Shown: piece after piece, positions 28,592-37,306 of the stretch
Layout of the letters: each line of letters starts with the position of its first letter
How positions within the stretch are numbered: the first letter of the stretch is position 1
Source: Pelagibacteraceae bacterium AG-422-C23
GTDB taxonomy: Bacteria > Pseudomonadota > Alphaproteobacteria > Pelagibacterales > Pelagibacteraceae
Direction: 5' to 3'
Length of the DNA: 64,000 bases
Assembly: GCA_003213695.1 (NCBI GenBank)
Contig: QCMO01000001.1
Coordinates: 17,617-81,616, forward strand
Notes under the pieces: model-generated
What the model saw: only the letters and a program-made list of their open reading frames with translations
Database searches by the model: none
What the model was told of the DNA's origin: nothing
Translations under genes and position numbers: made by a program

Positions 28592-29567
28592 TTTTCAATT
28601 TGATGTTTCCATGATGGGAATCGAGATTTGTATATTTATTAGAAAGGTGTTTTATTTGACAATTAATATCAATTTCTTTTTTTTTATTATTATACAAAGT
28701 AACCATTCTATTAAAAAAACCGTCTGGAACATTTATATAGGTAAGACCAATATTTGCTTTTGCCATTAGATCAAGATTTATCATTCTAGGATCAATAAAA
28801 TTCGTATCAAAAGCCCCATGTCCACAATCTGGATTACTCGATGGTCCCTGAAGGTGCTCATTCATTAATTCTCGATCATACAAATACATGCCTTGATATG
28901 GAAATTTATGACTAACAAATTCGTAATTTTTATTAATATTTATTTTAGGTAATTTATTAATATTATTTTCTTTGGTGAAATCTACAGCATAGATTTCATT
29001 ATCCTTTTGATTAATTTCAGTTCTAACAAAACCAGGGATAAGATTAAACTTTTTTAGGATTCTTCTACTATTTAACCAATAAGCAAAATTGGATTTATTA
29101 ATCAATATATCATCTTCTAAGTATAAAAAATGTGTAATTTCCTTATTATTAAAAAGTTCTTTCATTACATTAATATGATACCAAGGCAACATTCTATTAT
29201 GAACTATTTCATTAATTGGGATAATTTTTACTTCTTCATTTAAACCTTTTTTCATTTTTTCTTGGTGAATAGATGATTTTGTATTCGTTAAAATATAAAT
29301 TTCATTTTCGTTGGTTATTTCTTTTAAACTTTCACAAACTGCTAATAAATTTGCTAATTTATTTTCATTGTAAAAAAAACCAATGACAGAAGCTAATTTA
29401 AATTTATTATTTATCTGATTTAATGGATCATAATTTTCATCAATTATTTTTGAGAAATTACTTTGATTTTTATATTTTGTAAGAGTTATTAAGTCATTAA
29501 TTTTTTCTTCTTTTTTACCAATAGACTTTAAAAATTTTCTTAATCTTTCTAAAAGATAAACTAACAT
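28575..29567 (-). CDS. Hypothetical GT-A-like glycosyltransferase
   Basis: FLYLEDDILINKSNFAYWL (DxD-like) in a glycan gene cluster. Confidence 0.6.
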   Translation of the reverse strand: MLVYLLERLRKFLKSIGKKEEKINDLITLTKYKNQSNFSKIIDENYDPLNQINNKFKLASVIGFFYNENKLANLLAVCESLKEITNENEIYILTNTKSSIHQEKMKKGLNEEVKIIPINEIVHNRMLPWYHINVMKELFNNKEITHFLYLEDDILINKSNFAYWLNSRRILKKFNLIPGFVRTEINQKDNEIYAVDFTKENNINKLPKININKNYEFVSHKFPYQGMYLYDRELMNEHLQGPSSNPDCGHGAFDTNFIDPRMINLDLMAKANIGLTYINVPDGFFNRMVTLYNNKKKEIDINCQIKHLSNKYTNLDSHHGNIKLKNAIKK

Positions 29568-29579
29568 TGGTCGATCAAA

Positions 29580-30452
29580 TCATTTATTGATTAAATTTTT
29601 TAAATATTTTGAATAATCACAAATACCATAAAATTTGATAGATTGATTAATGTGCTTCGATTCAATCCATTTATTATTCAATGCAATCTCTTCTAGGCAT
29701 GCAATTTTAAATCCTTGTCTATTTTCTATTGCGGAAACAAACATTGAGGTTTTATAAAAATCTTCTATCGAGCCAGTATCTAACCACGCACCACCTCTAC
29801 CTATAAGATCAGCACTTAATTGTTTTTTTGTTTTATATTGATTTAATAGATCTGTTATTTCAAGCTCACCTCTTTTAGAAGGTTTTAATTTTTTTGAATA
29901 TTTAATTACATTATTGTCAAAAAAATAGAGGCCTGTGATAGCTAAATCTGACAAATATTTTTTTGGTTTTTCTTTAATTGAAATTATTTTGTTTTTTTTA
30001 TTGATTTTAGCAACACCATAAAGTTCGGGTTTCTGAACTTTATGTAAAATTACTCTCGCTCCTTTTTTTATTTTGGCATTATCTAGAAGTTTGCTAGTTA
30101 AATTTTGGCCATAAAAAAAATTATCCCCAAGTATCATTGCAACATTTTCTTTTCCTATAAACTTCTCCCCAATCACAAAAGCATCAGGTAGTCCCCTAGG
30201 TTTATCTTGCTCTAAATATGTAATCTTTATTCCTAATTTTTTTCCATCGGGAATAATCTTTTTATATTGATTAAGCTGTCCTTTATTAACAATTATTAAA
30301 ATATCTCTGATTTTTGCTAACATCAAAATTGATAATGGATAAAAAATTAAAGGCTTATCATAAATTGGAAGTAATTGTTTATTCACTGCTTTTGTAAGTG
30401 GGCTCATTCGAGTACCTTTGCCTCCAGCAAGTATAATTCCTTTTTTAATCAT
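29580..30452 (-). CDS. rfbA: Glucose-1-phosphate thymidylyltransferase
   Basis: KGIILAGGKGTRMSPLTKAVNKQLLPIYDKPLIFYPLSIL. Confidence 0.93.
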   Translation of the reverse strand: MIKKGIILAGGKGTRMSPLTKAVNKQLLPIYDKPLIFYPLSILMLAKIRDILIIVNKGQLNQYKKIIPDGKKLGIKITYLEQDKPRGLPDAFVIGEKFIGKENVAMILGDNFFYGQNLTSKLLDNAKIKKGARVILHKVQKPELYGVAKINKKNKIISIKEKPKKYLSDLAITGLYFFDNNVIKYSKKLKPSKRGELEITDLLNQYKTKKQLSADLIGRGGAWLDTGSIEDFYKTSMFVSAIENRQGFKIACLEEIALNNKWIESKHINQSIKFYGICDYSKYLKNLINK

Positions 30453-31462
30453 CCTTTTCCAATTCTTCTCATAATGTCTTTTTTTGACAACAATTTATAA
30501 TATGATCTATTATTGTAATACCAATCAAAAGTTAATTTAATTCCTTGTCTAAAATTTGTCCTCGGGTGCCAACCCAATTTATTCTTTATTTTATTACTAT
30601 TTAATGCATATCTTCTATCGTGACCTGGACGATCTTTAACCAATAAAATTTTAACCTTTTTTCCTACTCTAAAATTTTTTTTTGAAATATTAATTAATTC
30701 ATTAGAGACTTGTAAATTATTTAAATTTTTATTTGAACCAATGTTGTAAAATTCTCCAATTTTTCCTTTTAAAAAAACTTTCAATAAAGCTTCACAATGA
30801 TCTTTTACATATATCCATTCTCTAGAATTTTTTCCTTTTCCATAAATTGGTAAAGGTTTATTGTTAAGTATGTTGTAAATGAGTTTGGGTATTAATTTTT
30901 CTGGATGTTGTTTTGGTCCATAATTATTTGAACAATTTGTAACTATCGCTGGAATTTTATAAGTTCTTATATATGAGCTTATCAAATGATCAGATGCAGC
31001 TTTGCTAGCAGCGTAAGGTGAACTAGGTCGATAAGGATAATTTTCTGATGATCTACCAGACAATATATCTCCATAAACTTCATCTGTTGAAATATGAATT
31101 AATTTTGATTTATGCTTTTTTGAATAATCTTTAAAGCACTCTAATAAATTAAAAACACCTACAATATTATTATCAATAAAATTTTTTGGATTTTCAATAG
31201 ATCTATCCACATGAGTTTCAGCCGCAAGATTAAAAATTGCAGTAGGTTTATATTTGAAAATTATTTTTTTTAGTTTTTTATCTTTAATATTACACTTTAT
31301 AAACTTATACTTTTTTGAATTTTTATAATCCTTTGTGTTATAAAAATTTGATGAATAACTTACTTTATCTATGTTAACTACATAATATTTTTTCGATATT
31401 AGTAAATCGATTAGGTTACTTCCAATAAATCCTAATCCACCAGTAACAAGAATTTTTTTCAT
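30449..31462 (-). CDS. rfbB: dTDP-glucose 4,6-dehydratase
   Basis: GGLGFIGSNLIDLL, HISTDEVYGD, SPYAASKAASDHL. Confidence 0.93.
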   Translation of the reverse strand: MKKILVTGGLGFIGSNLIDLLISKKYYVVNIDKVSYSSNFYNTKDYKNSKKYKFIKCNIKDKKLKKIIFKYKPTAIFNLAAETHVDRSIENPKNFIDNNIVGVFNLLECFKDYSKKHKSKLIHISTDEVYGDILSGRSSENYPYRPSSPYAASKAASDHLISSYIRTYKIPAIVTNCSNNYGPKQHPEKLIPKLIYNILNNKPLPIYGKGKNSREWIYVKDHCEALLKVFLKGKIGEFYNIGSNKNLNNLQVSNELINISKKNFRVGKKVKILLVKDRPGHDRRYALNSNKIKNKLGWHPRTNFRQGIKLTFDWYYNNRSYYKLLSKKDIMRRIGKG

Positions 31463-31470
31463 TTTAATTC

Positions 31471-31998
31471 CTAATGACCCGGAAACTCAATTAAATTTTC
31501 TACTTTATAACCTTTTTTTATTAAATTGTCAGAACCGTTCAAATCAAAAAGATTTATAACAAACATAAAACAGGCAACATTTCCACCGGAAATTTCTATT
31601 AATTTTGCAGCAGCTTCAGCTGTACCACCCGTTGCAATTAAATCATCAATTACAAGAACTTTATCATCTTTACTAATTGAATCTTTGTGCACCTCAATAG
31701 TTGCAGTTCCATATTCTAATTCAAAATCCACAGAATGGACATCAGCAGGCAATTTATTTTTTTTTCTTAACATTATAAATGGTTTTTTAAGAATGTAAGA
31801 AACAGCAGATGCAAAAACAAATCCTCTTGATTCTATGGCTGCAATTTTACTAAATTCTACTTTTTTTGATTTTTCAACTATTTGATCAATAGTTTCAGAA
31901 AAGGCTTTTTCGTCTTTAATTAGGGTTGTGATATCTCTAAATAATATACCTTTTTTTGGATAATCAGGAATTGATCTAATAAAGTCTTTTAAATTCAT
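31471..31998 (-). CDS. apt: Adenine phosphoribosyltransferase
   Basis: IPDYPKKGILFRDITTLIKD, AIESRGFVFASAVSYILKKPFIMLRK, VLVIDDLIATGGTAEAA. Confidence 0.95.
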   Translation of the reverse strand: MNLKDFIRSIPDYPKKGILFRDITTLIKDEKAFSETIDQIVEKSKKVEFSKIAAIESRGFVFASAVSYILKKPFIMLRKKNKLPADVHSVDFELEYGTATIEVHKDSISKDDKVLVIDDLIATGGTAEAAAKLIEISGGNVACFMFVINLFDLNGSDNLIKKGYKVENLIEFPGH

Positions 31999-32039
31999 AA
32001 TTGTTATTTATAAAAGTATAATTAAGTTAATTTTTAGAC

Positions 32040-32912
32040 ATGACAATAAATAAATTAGCAATCATAGGTGGAAGTGGACTTTATGATGTTGAAGAATTCA
32101 AAAAAAGGGAATTATTGGATCTAAAAACCCCGTGGGGAAAACCTTCTGATCAAATTTTAAAAACAAATTATAATGATAAAGAGGTCTATTTTTTACCGAG
32201 ACATGGAAGAGGTCATTTTATTTCTCCATCAAAAATAAACTTTAGAGCAAATATAGACGCTCTAAAGCAATTAGGAGTAACTGATATAGTTTCAGTTTCT
32301 GCTGTTGGCTCACTTAAAGAAGACCTTCCTCCAGGTAAATTTGTAATTGTTGATCAATTCATAGATCGAACTTTCGCAAGAGAAAAAACATTTTTTGATA
32401 ATGAAATAGTAGCTCATGTTTCTATGGCTCATCCAACATCTAATGGTTTAATGAATGCCTGTGAGGAAGCAATTAAAAAAGAAAAAATAGATTATCAAAG
32501 GAATGGAACATACATTGTTATGGAAGGACCACAATTTTCAACATTGGCGGAGTCAAGTTTATATAGATCTTGGAAAGCAGATGTAATTGGAATGACTAAT
32601 ATGCCTGAAGCAAAATTAGCAAGAGAAGCAGAAATTAGATACGCATCTGTATCCATGGTAACAGATTATGATTGCTGGCACCCAGATCATGAAAATGTTG
32701 ATGTTCAACAAGTAATTAAAGTTCTTTTAGGTAATGCTGCTAAAGCTAAAAACATGATTAAAAATTTGATCGAAAATTTTGAAAAACATATTGATCCAAA
32801 AGATCCAACAAATAATTGTCTGGATGTTGCAATTATTACGGCTCCAGAAAAAAGAACAAAAAAGACAATAGAAAAATTAAAAAATGTTGCCGGTAGAGTT
32901 TTAAATAAATGA
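32040..32912 (+). CDS. mtnP: S-methyl-5'-thioadenosine phosphorylase
   Basis: LAIIGGSGLYDVEEF, FLPRHGRGHFISPSKINFRANIDALK, EGPQFSTLAESSLYR. Confidence 0.93.
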   Translation: MTINKLAIIGGSGLYDVEEFKKRELLDLKTPWGKPSDQILKTNYNDKEVYFLPRHGRGHFISPSKINFRANIDALKQLGVTDIVSVSAVGSLKEDLPPGKFVIVDQFIDRTFAREKTFFDNEIVAHVSMAHPTSNGLMNACEEAIKKEKIDYQRNGTYIVMEGPQFSTLAESSLYRSWKADVIGMTNMPEAKLAREAEIRYASVSMVTDYDCWHPDHENVDVQQVIKVLLGNAAKAKNMIKNLIENFEKHIDPKDPTNNCLDVAIITAPEKRTKKTIEKLKNVAGRVLNK

Positions 32913-33979
32913 GAATTGAAGGTAAAGAATATCGTACTATTTGGTTTGAGAATAATATTGTAAAAATAATAGATCAAACAAAACTTCCACATCAATTTAT
33001 TATAAAGGATTTAAAAACAATAAATGATGCAATAAACGCTATTAAAGTTATGGAAGTGAGAGGCGCACCTTTAATAGGAGCTACTGCAGCATATGGATTA
33101 GTTTTAGCTATTATTGAAAATAATGATCAGTCATTTTTAAAGAAATCAGCAGAAAGTTTGATAAGCTCAAGACCTACAGCAATTAATCTAAAATGGGCCG
33201 TTGATAGAATGATGAATAAATTATCAGGGGTTAATAGTGATAAAATTTTAGAAATAGCTTTGAATGAAGCAAGAGAAATCTGCGAAGAGGATATTAAGTT
33301 TTGTGAAAATATAGGATTAAATGGACTAAAAATAATTGAAGAAATTTATAATAAAAAAAAAGATACAGTAAATATTTTAACACATTGTAATGCGGGTTGG
33401 CTTGCCACTATTAATTGGGGAACTGCAACTTCTCCAATTTATCATGCACACAAGAAAGGTATTCCAGTTCATGTTTGGGCTGATGAAACTAGACCAAGAA
33501 ATCAAGGTGCCAATCTAACCTCGTATGAACTTAATGAGGAAGGAATTAAAAATACAATTATTGCTGATAATACTGGTGGGATTTTAATGCAAAGAGGTGA
33601 GATTGATATGTGTATTGTTGGAACAGATAGAACTTTATCTAACGGAGATGTTTGTAATAAAGTAGGAACATATTTGAAAGCACTTGCAGCCCATGATAAC
33701 AACATTCCTTTTTATGTGGCGCTACCTAGCTCAACTATTGATTGGGATATCAAAGATCATAAAGAAATTCCTATTGAAAAAAGAAATTCTGAGGAACTAT
33801 CTTATATAGAAGGTGTTGATAAGGAAGGAAACATTACAAAAATACAAATTTACCCAAAAAAAAGCAAAGCAATGAACTTAGCATTTGATATTACACCTGC
33901 AAAATATGTAACTGGATTAATAACTGAAAAAGGTATCTGTGATGCATCAATTGAGGGATTAAAGAAATTATTTAAATGA
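32909..33979 (+). CDS. mtnA: S-methyl-5-thioribose-1-phosphate isomerase
   Basis: MEVRGAPLIGATAAYGL, THCNAGWLATINWGTATSPIY, DNTGGILMQRGEIDMCIVGTDR. Confidence 0.95.
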   Translation: MRIEGKEYRTIWFENNIVKIIDQTKLPHQFIIKDLKTINDAINAIKVMEVRGAPLIGATAAYGLVLAIIENNDQSFLKKSAESLISSRPTAINLKWAVDRMMNKLSGVNSDKILEIALNEAREICEEDIKFCENIGLNGLKIIEEIYNKKKDTVNILTHCNAGWLATINWGTATSPIYHAHKKGIPVHVWADETRPRNQGANLTSYELNEEGIKNTIIADNTGGILMQRGEIDMCIVGTDRTLSNGDVCNKVGTYLKALAAHDNNIPFYVALPSSTIDWDIKDHKEIPIEKRNSEELSYIEGVDKEGNITKIQIYPKKSKAMNLAFDITPAKYVTGLITEKGICDASIEGLKKLFK

Positions 33980-34632
33980 AAAATTTAGATCAAAGAAATC
34001 AAATTATTGAATTTTCGCTTAAACTAAACTCTACAAATCTTTCACCACTTAGATCTGGAAATATATCTTTAAGAACTACAGAAGATAATAAAGATGGTTA
34101 TTTAATTACCCCATCAGGAAAAAAATATGACTCTCTAATCCCTCAAGATATTGTTTTTATGGGTTTAGATGAAGAATCAGAAAGAAACGACTCAGTAAAT
34201 AAACCTTCCTCAGAGTGGAGATTTCATAGAGATATTTATTTAAATAAAAAAGAGGCACAGGCCATTGTTCATGCTCATTCTCCACACGCAACGGCTGTAT
34301 CCTCTCATGGAAAAACAATCCCACCTTTTCATTACATGATTGCACTTGCAGGAGGGGAGGATATTAAATGCGCTGAATATGCAACCTTTGGAACAGAAGA
34401 TCTCTCTAGAAATGTTATTAAAGCATTAGAGGAAAGAACTGCTTGTTTAATGTCAAATCACGGTCAGGTTGCTTTTGGAAAAAATTTAGAGGAAGCATTT
34501 GAGCTTGCACAAGAAGTAGAAAATATTTGTCATCAATACACTATTGCTCTAAAGTTAGGTCATCCTAAGATTCTTTCATTTGAAGAAATGAAAAAAGTTT
34601 TAGATAAGGCTAAAAATTATAAAAAAGGGTAA
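33976..34632 (+). CDS. Class II aldolase (Ald2/fuculose-1-phosphate aldolase-like)
   Basis: SGNISLRT, PSSEWRFHRDIY, AIVHAHSPHATAVS, LMSNHGQVAFG. Confidence 0.87.
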   Translation: MKNLDQRNQIIEFSLKLNSTNLSPLRSGNISLRTTEDNKDGYLITPSGKKYDSLIPQDIVFMGLDEESERNDSVNKPSSEWRFHRDIYLNKKEAQAIVHAHSPHATAVSSHGKTIPPFHYMIALAGGEDIKCAEYATFGTEDLSRNVIKALEERTACLMSNHGQVAFGKNLEEAFELAQEVENICHQYTIALKLGHPKILSFEEMKKVLDKAKNYKKG

Positions 34633-34633
34633 G

Positions 34634-35674
34634 ATGATTAAAGTTGGGGAGCATATTACTTTAGATATTATAGGTACAACTAAGGAATACGATCCTTCAG
34701 TTTATGAAAAAGTTATAAATAAGATCGCTAAAGCGGCAGATGTAACTATTTTGAATATTTCAAAATATAAATTTGAACCTCAAGGGTTTACGATTTTGGC
34801 ATTATTAGCTGAAAGCCATATAAGTTTTCATACTTTTCCAGAAAAAGGAATTATAAGTTTTGATTTTTTTACATGTGGTAAAATAAACCCTTCAATAGCA
34901 ATTGATATTATTAAGAAAGAATTTGAACATAAGAGAATAGTTAAAAAAGAATTTAATAGAGATACTAGATCTCTTTATCATGATATTTATAGTTCCCCAG
35001 GATTACAAAAATCTTACGTTGTAAATGAAGTTTTAGAGGATTTTAATTCAAAAGTCGGTCAACACATTGAAATTTTGGAATTAGAACAATTCGGAAAATC
35101 TTTATTTATTGATGGAGAAATTCAAGTAGCAGCTTCTGATGAACATCTTTATAGCTCAACTTTTGTGGGAGCGGGTTTAAAATTAAATAAAGATAATGAG
35201 AGGGCGGCAATTATTGGTGGAGGAGATGGAGGTGTAGCAAGAGAATGTATTTCAAAAAAATTTAATTTTGTTGACTGGTATGAACTTGATCCTGAGGTAG
35301 TCGAAGTTTGTAATAAACATTTAGGAAATATTGGAAATAAGGCCACTGAAAAAAATTCAGTTAAATGTGTATGGGGTGATGCATTTGAAAGCATTAAATC
35401 AGTTAGTGATGATACGTATAATCATATATTTGTTGATTTAAATGATGATCAATTTTGTATTGATTTAGCCGCAAAGAACATGGACTCTTTAGTGAGGATT
35501 TTGAAACCAAAAGGAGTAATAACAGCTCAGGTCGGAAGCCAAGACAAAAAACCTCTTCAAGTTGAAAATTGGCTTAATGTATTCAACCACCACTTTGGAA
35601 ATACCAATTTAGCTAGAGTTTACATACCTAGTTTTGACTGTTCTTGGAATTTTTCTTCTTCAATTAATCACTAA
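34634..35674 (+). CDS. speDE: Fused S-adenosylmethionine decarboxylase (SpeD) - spermidine synthase (SpeE)
   Basis: N-terminal LAESHISFHTFPEKG pyruvoyl cleavage motif; C-terminal aminopropyltransferase IIGGGDGGVARECI, DDTYNHIFVDLNDD. Confidence 0.92.
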   Translation: MIKVGEHITLDIIGTTKEYDPSVYEKVINKIAKAADVTILNISKYKFEPQGFTILALLAESHISFHTFPEKGIISFDFFTCGKINPSIAIDIIKKEFEHKRIVKKEFNRDTRSLYHDIYSSPGLQKSYVVNEVLEDFNSKVGQHIEILELEQFGKSLFIDGEIQVAASDEHLYSSTFVGAGLKLNKDNERAAIIGGGDGGVARECISKKFNFVDWYELDPEVVEVCNKHLGNIGNKATEKNSVKCVWGDAFESIKSVSDDTYNHIFVDLNDDQFCIDLAAKNMDSLVRILKPKGVITAQVGSQDKKPLQVENWLNVFNHHFGNTNLARVYIPSFDCSWNFSSSINH

Positions 35675-35694
35675 TTTTTTCTTTTTAAATTCTT

Positions 35695-35723
35695 TAATTT
35701 ATGAAATACTTATTCATAAATTA
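35695..35723 (+). promoter_or_regulatory. 11-bp perfect hairpin upstream of amino-acid SBP gene
   Basis: TAATTTATGAA-atactta-TTCATAAATTA, 15 nt before ATG at 35739. Confidence 0.5.
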
Positions 35724-35738
35724 TTAAAGGAGAAAATA

Positions 35739-36569
35739 ATGAATATAATTAAAAAAACTATATTTTCAGTTCTAGCTTCTTTGTTAATTATTGGAAACGT
35801 TTATGCTTCTGATAAAATAAAAATTGGAACTGAAGGTGCTTATCCTCCATGGAATTCAAAAGATGCCTCAGGTAAATTAATTGGATTTGAAGTTGAGTTA
35901 GCTTACACACTTTGCAGATATATTGGTAAACAATGTGTAATCGTTGAACAAGACTGGGATGGAATGATACCAGCTCTTATAATGAGAAAATTTGATGCAA
36001 TTATGGCTGGAATGTCAATTACTGATGAGAGAAAAAAAGCAATAAGTTTTTCTCAAGGTTATGCTGACGAAGTAGCTTCATTAGCAGTAATGAAAGGTTC
36101 TGATCTAGAAGGAATGAAAACTCCTGCAGGTATTGGTCTTTCAAGTCCTAACAGTGACGCTAAAAAAGCTTTAAAAACTATTACAGCAGCACTTGCTGGA
36201 AAAACTGTTTGTACACAATCAGGAACTATTCACCAAAACTTTTTAGAGTCAGGTGATGTAGGAAAAGTAAATTTAAGAACTTATAAAACTCAAGATGAGG
36301 TTAACTTAGATTTAGCTTCTGGAAGATGTGATGTTGCATTAGCTGCAGCAGTTGCTTTTAGTGACTATGCTGAAAAATCAGGAAAACCAGTTGTGCTTGT
36401 TGGTCCAACTTTTTCTGGTGGAGCATTTGGTAATGGTGTTGGAGTTGGTATCAGACAAGATGATACTGAACTTTTAAAAGCATTTAACAAAGCAATTGAT
36501 AAAGCAAGAAAGAACGGAGACATTAGTAGAATTGCTACTAAATGGTTCGGTTTTGATGCTTCTATGTAA
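35739..36569 (+). CDS. Amino-acid ABC transporter substrate-binding protein (basic amino acid/opine type)
   Basis: Signal peptide MNIIKKTIFSVLASLLIIGNVYA; KIGTEGAYPPWNSKDASGKLIGFEVELAYTLCRYIG; start trimmed from ORF track. Confidence 0.88.
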   Translation: MNIIKKTIFSVLASLLIIGNVYASDKIKIGTEGAYPPWNSKDASGKLIGFEVELAYTLCRYIGKQCVIVEQDWDGMIPALIMRKFDAIMAGMSITDERKKAISFSQGYADEVASLAVMKGSDLEGMKTPAGIGLSSPNSDAKKALKTITAALAGKTVCTQSGTIHQNFLESGDVGKVNLRTYKTQDEVNLDLASGRCDVALAAAVAFSDYAEKSGKPVVLVGPTFSGGAFGNGVGVGIRQDDTELLKAFNKAIDKARKNGDISRIATKWFGFDASM

Positions 36570-36582
36570 TTAATTTTAGATT

Positions 36583-36609
36583 TGGCGACTATATATTATG
36601 GTCGCCAAT
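36583..36609 (+). terminator. Hairpin between SBP and permease genes (attenuator/3' stabiliser)
   Basis: TTGGCGAC-11 nt-GTCGCCAA, followed by TCTTTATGG; next start at 36614. Confidence 0.65.
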
Positions 36610-36613
36610 CTTT

Positions 36614-37306
36614 ATGGAACTTCTCGCATTTGGAAAAACTGGTTGGGGTGATGAACTTTTTATTGCCACTCTAATGACTATAGCTGTTTCTATAACAGCT
36701 ATGATAATTGGTTTTTTTTTTGCTTTAATCTTTACTCCACTAAAATTATCAAAAAATAAATTTTTAAATTTCATTGGTAATTCTTACACCACTGTAATCA
36801 GAGGTGTTCCAGAATTATTAGTAATCTACCTTTTCTTTTTTGGAGGAACTGGTGCAGTAATGTATGTGGCGTCAATTTTTGGGTATAACGAATATATTGA
36901 AATAAATGCATTCGTCACAGGGGCTTTTGCTATTGGAATTATTTCTGGTGCTTATTCAACAGAAGTATTCAGAGGAGCAATTCAATCTATCGATAAAGGT
37001 CAATTTGAAGCTGCTAAGACTTTAGGACTTAATAAGTTTGGTCAATTTTTTAAGATCATCCTTCCACAAACTTTAAGGTTGGCTATCCCAAATTTGAGTA
37101 ATGTTTGGCAAATAACTCTTAAGGATACTTCTTTAATTTCTGTAACAGGATTGGTTGAAATTATGAGACAATCTTATATCGCTGCAGGCTCTACTAGAGA
37201 TCCACTATTCTTTTATTCTTTTGCTGCTGTTTTGTATTTATTATTAACATTTTTAAGTATGAAAATAATAAATAGATTAGAACTAAAATATAGTAGGGGG
37301 TATTAA
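36614..37306 (+). CDS. Amino-acid ABC transporter permease (HisQ-like)
   Basis: TTVIRGVPELLVIYLFFFGG, EAAKTLGLNKFGQFFKIILPQTLRLAIPNL. Confidence 0.88.
   Translation: MELLAFGKTGWGDELFIATLMTIAVSITAMIIGFFFALIFTPLKLSKNKFLNFIGNSYTTVIRGVPELLVIYLFFFGGTGAVMYVASIFGYNEYIEINAFVTGAFAIGIISGAYSTEVFRGAIQSIDKGQFEAAKTLGLNKFGQFFKIILPQTLRLAIPNLSNVWQITLKDTSLISVTGLVEIMRQSYIAAGSTRDPLFFYSFAAVLYLLLTFLSMKIINRLELKYSRGY

Noticed and set aside
35634-35738. N-terminal extension of the SBP ORF in the supplied track
   Set aside because: Overlaps speDE and precedes a clear SD (AAAGGAG) and signal peptide at 35739; start trimmed.
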